Assembly (NCBI RefSeq): GCF_050908995.1
Contig: NC_135124.1
Span: 9,672,001 to 9,736,000 of the forward strand
From: Andrena cerasifolii
Lineage: Eukaryota; Arthropoda; Insecta; Hymenoptera; Andrenidae
Length of the DNA: 64,000 nucleotides
Direction: 5' to 3'
Part shown: positions 10,001 to 20,460 of the stretch, one piece after another
Position numbering within the stretch: position 1 is the first letter of the stretch
Layout: every line of letters begins with the position of its first letter
Notes under the pieces: generated by a model
The model's input: only the letters and a program-made list of their open reading frames with translations
The model's database searches: none
What the model was told of the DNA's origin: nothing
Made by a program: the position numbers and the translations under genes

Positions 10001-13000
10001 ATGAGTCTGGTCGCGAATTGCTCAGTTTCCGCCTTCGTCAGCCGCCACTTGAGTTGCTCAGGCAGGGCCGAGATCAGGGAGTTGACGAGTCGTCGCTCTG
10101 CAAGATCAAACGTGTCTTCTTTCAATAGCACCCTCCTCTACTCGTTTTCTCTCGCTTTCTCCCTGCCACGACTCCCTCTGGGATCGAAAGAACCGGCGAA
10201 CCTGTGCTATCTGTAAGGACAGAGGGCAAGCAAGAGGATGCAACTCCGTTTTCATCTTCGATGCAATTCGGGACTTCGTCCAGCATTGGTGCCCACTCTC
10301 CTTCGCCCTTGGTCGGCCCTCGAGCCACGGAACAGTTTGGAGTTTAGAGGAGATCAGCGCGCTAGCAGAGACTCGAAGAGTCCAAGCGGTCTCGTCGACG
10401 GCCGCGTTTCTGTCCTCCGCAATGCGGCGAACCTAGCGCGATTAGCATACATGGACGCGTTAACCTCTGACGGAGGCGAGATAATCGCGAATCGCCGAGC
10501 CATCTAGTTCGCTGGTAACGCGAGGCGACGGTGAAAAGGGCCGATGGCGATCTGCGCGGAGCGTGAGTCTATTTTCCCGAGGCTCGGACCGTAATCTTTT
10601 AGCGAGACTCGAGGAACTTTGCACGCGAGAAAGGAAGCGCTCCATAGCTTGCAGCGGAACGCGCCCGACTGCGGAAGCACGAGTGCGACACGTGGCGAAA
10701 TCACGCCCCCCTCCGATAACCCTTATCGCTTCCTCTTATCAATTACTGGCGCTAATCTGGAGCGTACTATCGTTGTCGGCTATTCGCGAGCATCTTCGCA
10801 AACAGCTACGGTTCCCTTGAAGTCTCCGAACGTTTTTTACAGTACAGGACGCTTCAAAGTTTATCCCTCGAAGGGGTGATTATTGTACGGGGTGTTTATT
10901 TGTATTGAGAAACATCTGCGGCCCTCTTCGAGAAATCTCGTAAAATATTTTAATCTAAAAGAGTTGAGATAATGTTCAAATTAATTTAACATGACGACTC
11001 ATATATGAGTTATTGATAATTTGCTACGTGAAAAGAAAGTTGAAAGTTGTCTCAAGTCTCTGTGTTTTAACCAGAGGAGCAACCAGAGGGAGGCCAAGGG
11101 GCTCTGGACCCTCCAAAGGAGGGGTTTTGGAAAAGGAGAAGAAAACTGGATTTTATTCCTTGTATAAATTTTTTCAAAAATATTCTTATCCGTTCGACTC
11201 GACACCCCCCAAAAATAAATTCCGAGCGCGCCACTGGTTTCAACCTTTTCCAATTTCTTTGTCGCCCTAGGGTGCAGCCTGCCTAGCCCTTTATCAAAAT
11301 CCGCCCTGTGTACCCTTTCAATTCCCTCCAATCGAAACACCGTGCACATAACTAACAAGGGAACATCTCGAACCCGGAAATTCAAAAAATTCTGAAACTT
11401 TGTGAATATGTAGAGAATTTCCTGCTGATTAAAACGCAATTTTTATTTTCTGCCCAAATTCACTCTAAGGAGTGAAGGATCGACCCCTGAAAATCTGGTT
11501 GTGTTCTGATTTTGTGTTACAACTCGTGAACTGTAAGATAATTTTTTTACCAAAAGGAGTTAATTTCACCCCCTTCGAGTGAATTTGGGCGGCAAATAAA
11601 AATTGCGTTGTAATCGGGAGGAAATTGTACGGAGGAGTTGTATGTAGATTCGCGAGAGGAAACAAAGGATTCCAAGAAATGGTGGGGATAGTCGCCGGGC
11701 TTTTAACGCATAGTAGAAACGGGCTAGTAACTTTGGAACGTCCTGTATGCTTTGAAAACAGTCGCATCCTATCCCCTCCACCTTTATCAAGCTTCACACG
11801 AGTGTCTACCTCGGTTATGCAGGCTTTCGCTCGTCAATTTCCCGCTCGATCAACCCAAGCCTGTAGAAGCACGCTGTGAATGGACACTCACCCAGAATAG
11901 GGGACAAGGGGGACGCGACCCCGTGATTCTTCGCGTCTACGAACGCCTTCTCCTCCGTGGACGTCGACGAGGCGATAGCGGGCGCGTCTTTCTTCCCAGG
12001 TTCCGCGGCACCTGTAACTTCCTCGGGATCGGTGAAGACGCTGTCGCTGGACGACTCCTGGCTGGGCGGCAACGACATCTCCGTGACCACGAGGCTCTTG
12101 TTCGCCAGTCGCCAGGAGTCCGTGACCAGGAACGCTAGCCCTTGCCGCTGACCGGAGACCGCTGGCACCAGCGTGTCCGAGGCCTCCGGTTCCGCCCCCG
12201 TCTCTGCCGATTCCACCGTGTCCGTCGATCGTTGAGATCCATCCTCACCTTCGGGCCTCTCCCGCTGCGCGGAAGACCTCTCGGGGGCGTCAGCCTCCGG
12301 CTGCGCGATCTGTTTCAAATGCCAAGAAAACGTAAACTCAATTTTGCCGATTGCCGTGATCTCTACGGTCACCGATATCGCTCGGCATTTGGAAAACATG
12401 TGACGCTCGGGCATTAGTTTAATATTACTATTATTATTATTCAGGACTGGCAGAGTACCCGTGCTTCGCTAAGATATAAATTAGACTTTCTGTTCTCGTT
12501 TAATTTAACATTTAATTTTAAAAATAAGCGTAGCGCCCTCTGCACGTGGATTTTTCAATTATTCTATAGCCTATAGCAGGCCCATTAAAAGAAAGATTCC
12601 TCCGGTATAAGGTTCGTCGAAATCGATGCAGTAGTTTTGGAGTTTTGCGCTTTTAAACAGAGATACATTAATGACACGAACATTTTTATGTAATGGTATA
12701 GATCGTAGACTAGTTTTCCTCGGAGCAGGCGACAGCGGAGTACATGGTTTCCAGAAACCATTAACGAACCGAGCCCTCGTGTACCTATATAACATTGATT
12801 CGAATGAATTTCTTAATATCGTGCATCGATAAGATGTAACCTAGCGGTAGAATATTTCGTGAATGGAGGATAACTTGTAGAGCCCCGCGTTCCCCTCCCC
12901 ACTTGGGTGAATTTCGATTCACCCTCCATTAAAACTCAACCACAGCCTCATCCCCGAGGAAAGCACAAAAGAAGACACGAGGAGGTTGCCCGGCCTCTAC

Positions 13001-13258
13001 CCTGACCTTTCTCACGGCGGATCCGGGTGGTTTAGGCGCCTGTCTCTTGGGCACCCGCACCTTCTCGAACTCGACCCTCCCCTCCGGCTTGGCAGCATCC
13101 GGAGTGCTCCTGGCAGGTGTCTCGGTGTCGTCGGCTTCGCCGGTCTCAGCATCGTCCCCGGTATCCGCGTCGTCGAGACCACCGTCTCCGACCGAACCAG
13201 GCGTGCTGGCCCTGTCCTTCTTGGTCCTCTTTCGTCCGTCGCTCTGCAGGTTGCCCAT
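6911..13258 (-). CDS. capu: cappuccino-like formin (FMN1/FMN2 family), spliced
   Basis: A formin that nucleates and elongates unbranched actin filaments. In flies Capu works with Spire during oogenesis. Exons, 5' to 3' on the minus strand: 13258-13001, 12309-11892, an uncertain stretch near 10318-10138, 10137-9928, 9862-8686, 8595-8474, 8332-8048, 7966-7429, 7371-7118 and 7057-6911. The protein starts MGNLQSDGRKR (an N-myristoylation-type start like vertebrate FMN2). It continues through an acidic Ser/Glu-rich region, a long FH1 with many proline runs (profilin binding) and an FH2 that begins MKPLYWTRI and contains the hallmark LGNYMNGGNRTRGQADGF. It ends in a Lys/Arg-rich tail, the region that binds Spire in this family. 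FH2 wording (SVVSLEALQQIYEI, LPVPEPADVE) points to Capu/FMN rather than Diaphanous or DAAM. The assembled length is about 1,150-1,200 residues, close to the family. The uncertain N-terminal junction is described separately. Confidence 0.88.
7118..7371 (-). CDS. capu: capu FH2 C-terminal exon
   Basis: Encodes ACTEKCDKVVRADPEASGPF, KEKMDAFFREATAELANEQE and the end of FH2 with FKAVMQFYQYTPKGATLDT and FFVLWLGFCQELK. It ends in phase 0 at the donor gtacag. Confidence 0.9.
7429..7966 (-). CDS. capu: capu FH2 core exon
   Basis: Encodes RPTAKELEEIRAFEEANPDV, PEVFLKKLASINHFTERIAC and ILTLGNYMNGGNRTRGQADG, ending near LERLGKELQ. The GNYMNGGN..RGQA.GF signature is the most conserved part of FH2 domains, and LPVPEPADVE fits the Capu/FMN subfamily. 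It ends in phase 1. Confidence 0.93.
8048..8332 (-). CDS. capu: capu FH2 exon
   Basis: Encodes VPLWLELEEEKNVDMKEFAG, then FSRQ and DSKRSKTVGILEKSLHVDF, ending VVSLEALQQIYEI. This is the FH2 linker and knob. The donor is gtgagg at 8047 and starts an 81-nt intron that has no in-frame stop. Confidence 0.9.
8333..8473 (-). other. capu intron with 20-bp tandem duplication
   Basis: This 141-nt intron contains about 2.4 copies of a 20-bp unit (core tttcactcccattctatta) at 8411-8457. Confidence 0.85.
8474..8595 (-). CDS. capu: capu exon, FH2 lasso start
   Basis: Encodes MRKEPQCPEVPMKPLYWTRI and then LVPAVPTERGSVETSDSPVQ. MKPLYWTRI is the canonical beginning of FH2 domains (the lasso that ties the dimer together). 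Phase 1 in and phase 0 out agree with both neighbours. Confidence 0.9.
8686..9862 (-). CDS. capu: capu FH1 exon (polyproline, profilin-binding)
   Basis: A 1,177-nt exon between acceptor ttttcag and donor gtgagt. It starts EGQPECKASVSVSASLN, has a short coiled coil (EKETLRREVERLRELTK), then a Ser/Thr-rich linker. From about residue 135 it carries many runs of five to twelve prolines separated by Gly, Ala, Ile or Leu residues. FH1 polyproline tracts recruit profilin-actin for FH2-driven elongation. The Gly-rich open frame on the opposite strand is only the antisense of this repeat. Confidence 0.9.
9928..10137 (-). CDS. capu: capu coding exon upstream of FH1
   Basis: Encodes RRVLLKEDTFDLAERRLVNS, then LPEQLKWRLTKAETEQFATR and LISDGLLNSITLDSVAQSKD, ending in VG before the donor gtaaga. 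It is predicted helical. The 3' side is secure: it joins in phase 0 to EGQPECKAS. The 5' boundary is less certain because an in-frame TAG sits just before it. I place the acceptor at that tag. Confidence 0.65.
10138..10318 (-). CDS. capu: Uncertain capu coding stretch, broken frame
   Basis: An open frame reads GPTKGEGEWAPMLDEVPNCI, then EDENGVASSCLPSVLTDSTG and SPVLSIPEGVVAGRKREK. A possible acceptor (ctcgag at 10319) would match the phase-1 end of the upstream exon. No good donor connects it in frame to the exon at 10137. A one-base shift, a very short intron or a wrong boundary could explain this. It may instead be a separate first exon starting at MLDEVPNC. Confidence 0.35.
10319..11891 (-). 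other. capu intron sequence
   Basis: Between the supported exons 12309-11892 and the 10.1-10.3 kb coding stretch I see no further exon. It contains a palindromic transposon copy (11356-11630) and AT-rich sequence. Confidence 0.55.
11356..11630. mobile_element. Palindromic CAAGGG-ended MITE, copy 1 (short)
   Basis: The left end reads caagggaacatctcgaaccc. The inner arms caaattcactctaaggag and cttcgagtgaatttgggc are inverted. Two related copies lie at 27520 and 42338. This one has lost part of its centre and right end. Confidence 0.7.
11892..12309 (-). CDS. capu: capu coding exon, acidic Ser-rich region
   Basis: Acceptor tttgaaacag, phase 0 in. Encodes IAQPEADAPERSSAQRERPE, a Glu/Thr/Ala-rich stretch, then QRQGLAFLVTDSWRLANKSL and SSSDSVFTDPEEVTG. 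It ends in phase 1 at the consensus donor gtgagt. The 418-nt length fits. No known domain is visible, and low-complexity acidic N-termini are usual in Capu/FMN proteins. Confidence 0.72.
12310..13000 (-). other. capu intron 1 with decayed repeat
   Basis: Contains gagtacccgtgcttcgct near 12450 and a tract ending cgatgcagtagttttggag near 12625. These phrases recall widespread insect interspersed repeats. No reading frame is preserved. Confidence 0.4.
13001..13258 (-). CDS. capu: capu first coding exon, MGN start
   Basis: ATG at 13258-13256 begins MGNLQSDGRKRTKK. Gly at position 2 and Ser at 6 suit N-myristoylation, and Lys/Arg residues follow. An Asp/Thr-rich acidic stretch and KVRVPKRQAPKPPGSAVRK come next. 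The exon ends in phase 0 at the donor gtagag. The frame is also open upstream to 13471. I chose the MGN start because it has A at -3 and resembles formin-2. Confidence 0.7.
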
Positions 13259-15048
13259 GATCGGGCCCCGCTGCGCCTCCTTCGGCTCGGCCCGTCGACA
13301 GGCGGTGGATCTGCTCGGGGTTCCTGGTGCGGCCGCGGCCCCAGCACCGACCTCACCGGCATAGAAGGCTCTGAAGGTGTTGATACAGAGGCGGGCGATG
13401 TCGCGCAGCGTTGGCCTGCTTTGCTGCTCCCTCGACGCGCAGCCGCCCTCGCCCTCCTTCCTCGCCTCCATGTACCCCGTCGGTCGATACGCGGCCTCCT
13501 ACGCGGCCAGTCGTCGCCGTCCTGGAGCCTGGACAACCGTCCACGCGGCACGGGCACCGCTCCGCACGGTGGGGACGCGGAACTGGGGGACAGAGCCGAG
13601 GGGCGAGCCCATTCATTTGGGAACGACGCCAACCACGAGGGCGATGGGGCAGGTAATATGTATCGAGCGAGAGTAGGCTGCAGGGAGTGCGAAGTTACGT
13701 TGGATGGGTCTGAGATTGGTGTTATTCTATCTTGGAGTCACTTGGCGAGCATTTAAAATCGATTGGACGTAGGAATGTTGTTGTTGTTGTTGCGAGGTGG
13801 TACTTGCTGTGAATACGCGAGCGGGTGGGTGCGTGGAGAGGAGGTTTTCCAGCTTCGGCCCAGATAGCTGCGCGTTTAATAATTATTAATTAATCGCGGT
13901 TATCTCTGGCTTTGTTTCTTAATGGTCGCAGCAGATCAAGGTCGATCTATATGGAGCGTCGATCACGCGGCTGTAAACAGGCGCTGGGAACTACGCGCGT
14001 GTTTACGTATTAAGAGGAAACACGCTGTCTTTCAGTAGATTCAATAGATCGGAGGATCGAGGGGCTTCATTGAACTTGGATTATATAGTAAGTATGAATC
14101 TTTAGGATCTTTCAGGTTCAGAGACACCTGGGATGTTCTTCGGTAATAGTTAATAGCATAACAACCCGAAAGATCTGTAGATCCCAATCGCTCAGGAATA
14201 ATGGACAACACTTTGGTACGGTTTCCTTCGGGTCCTCGGTTAATTTCGAATAGTTTTCACAGACACCTTTAGTGGCAAATCAACCCGCCTCGATATTCCC
14301 CACTGAATGATCGACCAGCAAGTGGTTACCACGGGCAGCAACTCTTTTAGGGAGAGCTTCGCGATAACAGACAAGTCGCAGCACCCCAGGAGAACGTCCC
14401 TTGCCGCGTGAAAGTCCGACGCCTTTCGTGACGTCCCTTTTACGGAGACACTCGCCGCGAATGCAACGATGTTCCATCGAGCAAGTACGAAAACGCACGG
14501 CGACTACTTAAGTTTCCTTCGAAGGTCTGTTAGGTTTCTTAAGTCTAGCGAACAACGACAGCCTGGTACAGCGTATACATGGGGACTGAACACCGTTTTG
14601 GTGGAACGTACGAACAGCGCAAGCTCGTCTGATCGTGATAAGAGGCGCGAGACGCGAGGTGACTTGAAGTATTATCGATGGGCTTGGCCTATACGTCATC
14701 CTCGAGGGCCTTTGTTTCATTTTTCTTTTTTTAGCAGCGGAGAATGCGAAGGTCCAAGCAGGATCGAGGGCTTCGAGACACGTAAAGGAGATACGCGCGT
14801 GTCTCCGATACTTTCGAAGGTATTCGCGTGGATTTATGTAAACGCGTCAGCCTATTTGAAATTACATTGCGCGCCAGATTTTTTCATTCGTGGACTGTGG
14901 GGATAAACACCTCTGCACGCGTAAGAAGAGGACAATTCGAGGTGATACAGGTGTTTGGCGCCAGCGTGTAAAGCAGCGGGCTGTTTTACCTCCTGCCTTT
15001 GTCGAACCACTCAAACTGTGTTACCGACCCATAATTTCAGAACTGAAT
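13259..15048. other. Upstream region of capu
   Basis: No coding exon is supported beyond the MGN start. The open frame 13471-13259 is GC-rich and probably 5' UTR, and a short ttg repeat lies near 13777-13791. The capu promoter is expected here, but I cannot pinpoint a TATA box or initiator with confidence. Confidence 0.5.
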
Positions 15049-15852
15049 TTAAGGGGGTAGACACGTCACGTGACCTGGCCGATCGATATTACAGCATTTT
15101 TTTTCTGCACAGAAATGGTAATACCGATAGATCGACGATTACCCGGTGAACGCAAGAGGGAGCTGTTTGCTATTTCTGTATTCTATTCTGAATAAGGAAA
15201 GAAATTTTCAACTGTTCCGTTATACTTATAAAAATTTAAACGGAAAGTCGGCTGGTACTGTAAACGTAGAAAATTCATTTACATTTTAATTACTTGAAAT
15301 GTGCTTATGCTACAATATTCTACGTTAGCAGTAAGGAATTCTAAGTGAAAAGGGAAAATAGATGAGGAATGTCCCCAGAAAATGAAATTTGTTAGGTTAG
15401 ACATTTTTTTACTAGCAAAGCACCGAAACAGAACATGAAATACACTTATTACACGTCCTCTGCAGAAAGCAGTTATCAACAAACATTTATATACAAAATT
15501 GTATTGAATGTTGAATTGAGCTAGTGAAACTGCGCAGACTGGATGCGCGTGATTATTATGTGGTCGGCTCCTCGAAGTGACAGCAAAAATAACCTAAATA
15601 TATGCTATATGACAACAAATGTTTAATGGCTATTTCAGCTTCTAAGGCATCCTCGATTCTCTCTCCGAAGACATTACTTAGTGCCACCTCTTTCGACATC
15701 ATGTTCTCCTGTTACAAAGCCCAATTTTGTGCATTCTGAAAATTTTTGCCAGATTTTGGCCCAGGTATCAGGAGAACATGAAGCGAAAAGAGGTATTCTG
15801 AATTTCAGCTTCAAAGGCCTCGCCTTAAAGTTGCAAATAAGAGGCGCTAAGA

Positions 15853-16290
15853 GCTTGGTTTTTCAATTTAAAAATCTGAAAAAAATTCAGGACAATAGTA
15901 ACAATCATACGTACTTACAGTAAAAATATAATTATAGTGCCAAGCCTGCTTCGATACACAATCGGCATTTTTCCGAATTTTTTGGCGTTTCTTATTTTTC
16001 ACAGCTTGGTTTTTCAATTTAAAAATCTGAAAAAAATTCAGGACAATACTAACAATCATACGTACTTACAGTAAAAATATAATTATAGTGCCAAGCCTGC
16101 TTCGATACACAATCGGCATTTTTCCGCATTTTTTGGCTTTTTTTATTTTTCACAGCTTGGTTTTTCAATTTAAAAATCTGAAACAATTCTCTAATATGTG
16201 CCCCGATAACAGAAATGCCTCTGATTTTTTTCACAATTTTTCATCCCCTAGTATAGGAGAAATTCGGCAAAAACCGGATTTCCTATTTTT
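15853..16290 (+). repeat. 151-bp tandem duplication inside left arm
   Basis: The phrase gcttggtttttcaatttaaa starts at 15853, 16004 and 16155, a period of exactly 151 bp, giving two full copies and a partial one. I do not see this insert in the right arm. Confidence 0.85.
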
Positions 16291-17763
16291 GCCACCTCTT
16301 TCGACATCATGTTCTCCTGTTACAAAGCCCAATTTTGTGCATTCTGAAAATTTTTGCCAGATTTTGGCCCAGGTATCAGGAGAACATGAAGCGAAAAGAG
16401 GTATTCTGAATTTCAGCTTCGAAGGCATCCTCAATTCTCTCTCCGAAGACGTTACTTAGTGCCACCTCTTTCGACATCATGTTCTCCTGTTACAAAGCCC
16501 AATTTTATGCATTCTGAAAATTTTTGCCAGATTTTGGCCCAGGTATCAGGAGAACATGAAGCGAAAAGAGGTATTCTGAATTTCAGCTTCGAAGGCATCC
16601 TCAATTCTCTCTCCGAAGACGTTACTTAGTGCCACCTCTTTCGACATCATGTTCTCCTGTTACAAAGCCCAATTTTATGCATTCTGAAAATTTTCGCCAG
16701 ATTTTGGCCCAGGTATCAGGAGAACATGAAGCGAAAAGAGGTATTCTGAATTTCAGCTTCGAAGGCATCTTCGATTCTCTCTGCGAAGACTTTACTTAGT
16801 GCCACCTCTTTCGACATCATGTTCTCCTATTACAAAGCCCAATTTTGTGCATTCTGAAAATTTTTGCCAGATTTTGGCCCAGGTATCAGGAGAACATGAA
16901 GCGAAAAGAGGTATTCTGAATTTCAGCTTCGAAGGCATCTTCGATTCTCTCTGCGAAGACTTTACTTAGTGCCACCTCTTTCGACATCATGTTCTCCTAT
17001 TACAAAGCCCAATTTTGTGCATTCTGAAAATTTTTGCCAGATTTTGGCCCAGGTATCAGGAGAACATGAAGCGATAAGAGGTATTCTGAATTTCAGCTTC
17101 GAAGGCATCTTCGATTCTCTCTGCGAAGACTTTACTTAGTGCCACCTCTTTCGACATCATGTTCTCCTATTACAAAGCCCAATTTTGTGCATTCTGAAAA
17201 TTTTTGCCAGATTTTGGCCCAGGTATCAGGAGAACATGAAGCGAAAAGAGGTATTCTGAATTTCAGCTTCGAAGGCATCCTCGATTCTCTCTGCGAAGAC
17301 TTTACTTAGTGCCACCTCTTTCGACATCATGTTCTCCTATTACAAAGCCCAATTTTGTGCACTCTGAAAATTTTTGCCAGATTTTGGCCCAGGTATCAGG
17401 AGAACATGAAGCGAAAAGAGGTATTCTGAATTTCAGCTTCGAAGGCATCCTCGATTCTCTCTCCAAAGACGTTACTTAGTGCCACCTCTTTTGACATCAT
17501 GTTCTCCTGTTACAAAGCCCAATTTTGTGCATTCTGAAAATTTTTGCCAGATTTTGGCCCAGGTATCAGGAGAACATGAAGCGAAAAGAGCTATTCTGAA
17601 TTTCAGCTTCGAAGGCATCCTCGATTCTCTCTCCGAAGACGTTACTTAGTGCCACCTCTTTCGACATCATGTTCTCCTGTTACAAAGCCCAATTTTGTGC
17701 ATTCTGAAAATTTTTGCCAGATTTTGGCCCAGGTATCAGGAGAACATGAAGTGGAAAGAGATG
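16291..17763 (+). repeat. 170-bp satellite array, left arm (about 9 units)
   Basis: The phrase gccacctctttcgacatcat or a close variant recurs at 16291, 16461, 16631, 16801, 16971, 17141, 17311, 17481 and 17651, a constant 170-bp step. Units differ at only a few positions. Each unit contains its own inverted repeat (catgttctcctg...caggagaacatg). 170 is not a multiple of three, and no long frame crosses units. A partial unit also lies at 15683-15840. Confidence 0.93.
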
Positions 17764-18000
17764 GCACAAAGTAACGTCTCCGGAGAGCAAATCAAAGAGC
17801 GAGAAGTGGTGCAGAATTTTCGAACTCCTCTTGAAAGGCCTGCGCCTCTTATTTGCAACTTTAAGGCGATGCCTTTGAAGCTGAAATTTAGTATATCTCT
17901 TTCCACTTCATGTTCTCCTGATATATTGGCCAAAATCTGGCGAAAATTTTCAGATATCTCTAAAATCAGGCTTCGTAACAGGATAACATGATGTGTAAAG
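17764..18000. repeat. Inverted partial units at inner edge of left array
   Basis: After the last left-arm unit the sequence switches to the orientation of the right arm. The segment ggcacaaagtaacgtctccg at 17763 is nearly the same as that at 20463. A half unit (cttcatgttctcctgatat) follows near 17906. Confidence 0.75.
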
Positions 18001-19100
18001 TCTCTGAAGAGATAACATGATGTGTAAAGTGTCTGAAGAGAAGTAGAAGCCGTGAACGAAAGTCGATAGAGTTTGAGAGTAGTGAATCGCATATTTAAAG
18101 TAGTGCTTTAATGCGAACATTTTTAAAACCACTCTGCGTGGAAGGATCTTTTTAGGTGTTCTTTTTAGCATGTCTTTTATATGTGATTTGGAATAGGAAG
18201 GAGTAAGTAGTGCTTGTTAAATAAAAAAACTCTTTTCCACTTAGCTGCAATTTATTCAAATAAGTGAAATGCAATACAATGAAATGTTACAAGTGTAACT
18301 GGGTAATTCGGCTGAAGCAGTAGCTTGTGCAAATTTCATCTCAATGAACACAGTCGAAAATGCAGCCGGTTTAACGTCTTTTATGTAAAAATTCCTTACC
18401 TGTAAAACAGAAATATACACGATTAATAATCGCTCTAGTTACAGTATGTCAGATTAGTTACATCGCATCGGCACACTCTAAACTCTAAATATGTCACACA
18501 TATACAAGCACGCACCCACGCACAGCATTTCAACAGATTTCAGAGTACGTAGTTGCTGATTTGGCCGCTGCTCGTGTCGCACCCAACGTTACCGACTTAT
18601 TCTAAAATAAGATTACAGTGCTACGAGTGGTAGGAATTAATATTAAATCTTACCGGAAACATATAAAATCTAAAACGACTAATTTCAATCAACATGTTGC
18701 ACAATAAAATTATTCCCTTTACTAATATATTTTCATACGTGACAAAATGTTGTAACGTTTCTCCCATTTTCAATAATAGACAAGTCATGTTACTAAAAAT
18801 ATTTTTCTTCTTACAGGTTTTAACTTCGGAATATTTCGACGGAATGATGGAAACCTTGATAGTAATCACAAGAAAATAGTGACTTTATATACCTTATACT
18901 TTATTGTAACACTGTAAAGGCCTTTTATGCAAATATATTGAAAGAAACTTGAAACAAACTGTATTATTATTCAGAAATACCTTTTACATATTCCTATCCA
19001 AATTTCAAATATCTATGGTATTTCCTTAAGAATACCATAGAAATTACAAGCTTCGAGTCTTTCAAAAGCATCACATTAACCGAGAACTGTTTAAAGGCCC
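18001..19100. other. Unique AT-rich centre of the foldback element
   Basis: About 1.1 kb between the two arrays, with no frame longer than about 80 codons and no recognisable motif. A short direct repeat (tctgaagagataacatgatg, shifted once) occurs at its left edge near 18001-18040. Confidence 0.6.
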
Positions 19101-19112
19101 ATGAAAGGCGTA

Positions 19113-20460
19113 GCTCTTGTTTGCTACTTTAAGGCGATGCCTTCGAAGCTGAAATTCAGAATACCTCTTTTCGCTTCATGTTCTCCTGATACCTGGGCCA
19201 AAATCTGGCAAAAATTTTCAGAATGCACAAAATTGGGCTTTGTAACAGGAGAACATGATGTCGAAAGAGGTGGCACTAAGTAACGTCTTCGGAGAGAGAA
19301 TCGAGGATGCCTTCGAAGCTGAAATTCAGAATACCTCTTTTCGCTTCATGTTCTCCTGATACCTGGGCCAAAATCTGGCGAAATTTTTCAGAATGCACAA
19401 AATTGGGCTTTGTAATAGGAGAACATGATGTCGAAAGAGGTGGCACTAAGTAAAGTCTTCGCAGAGAGAATCGAAGATGCCTTCGAAGCTGAAATTCAGA
19501 ATACCTCTTTTCGCTTCATGTTCTCCTGATACCTGGGCCAAAATCTGGCGAAAATTTTCAGAATGCACAAAATTGGGCTTTGTAACAGGAGAACATGATG
19601 TCGAAAGAGGTGGCACTAAGTAACGTCTTCGGAGAGAGAATCGAGGATGCCTTCGAAGCTGAAATTCAGAATACCTCTTTTCGCTTCATGTTCTCCTGAT
19701 ACCTGGGCCAAAATCTGGCAAAAATTTTCAGAATGCACAAAATTGGGCTTTGTAACAGGAGAACATGATGTCGAAAGAGGTGGCACTAAGTAACGTCTTC
19801 GGAGAGAGAATCGAGGATGCCTTCGAAGCTGAAATTCAGAATACCTCTTCTCGCTTCATGTTTTCCTGATACCTGGGCCAAAATCTGGCAAAAATTTTCA
19901 GAATGCACAAAATTGGGCTTTGTAACAGGAGAACATGATGTCAAAAGAGGTGGCACTAAGTAACGTCTTCGGAGAGAGAATCGAGGATGCCTTCGAAGCT
20001 GAAATTCAGAATACCTCTTTTCGCTTCATGTTCTCCTGATACCTGGGCCAAAATCTGGCAAAAATTTTCAGAATGCACAAAATTGGGCTTTGTAACAGGA
20101 GAACATGATGTCGAAAGAGGTGGCACTAAGTAACGTCTTCGGAGAGAGAATCGAGGATGCCTTCGAAGCTGAAATTCAGAATACCTCTTCTCGCTTCATG
20201 TTCTCCTGATACCTGGGCCAAAATCTGGCAAAAATTTTCAGAATGCACAAAATTGGGCTTTGTAACAGGAGAACATGATGTCGAAAGAGGTGGCACTAAG
20301 TAACGTCTTCGGAGAGAGAATCGAGGATGCCTTCGAAGCTGAAATTCAGAATACCTCTTTTCGCTTCATGTTCTCCTGATACCTGGGCCAAAATCTGGCA
20401 AAAATTTTCAGAATGCACAAAATTGGGCTTTGTAACAGGAGAACATGATGTCGAAAGAGA
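19113..20460 (-). repeat. 170-bp satellite array, right arm (about 8 units)
   Basis: The phrase tcgaaagaggtggcactaag recurs at 19261, 19431, 19601, 19771, 20111 and 20281, with slightly changed copies at 19941 and 20451, each step 170 bp. It is the reverse complement of the left-arm unit. Confidence 0.93.

Noticed and set aside
13259..13471. Upstream in-frame extension of the capu first exon (start at 13471)
   Set aside because: The MGN start matches formin-2 and has better context. The extension is GC-rich low-complexity sequence, likely 5' UTR.
16291..20460. CRISPR-like repeated array
   Set aside because: The 170-bp units are contiguous with no unique spacers, occur in inverted arms and lie in a eukaryotic context. 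This is satellite-like DNA in a mobile element.
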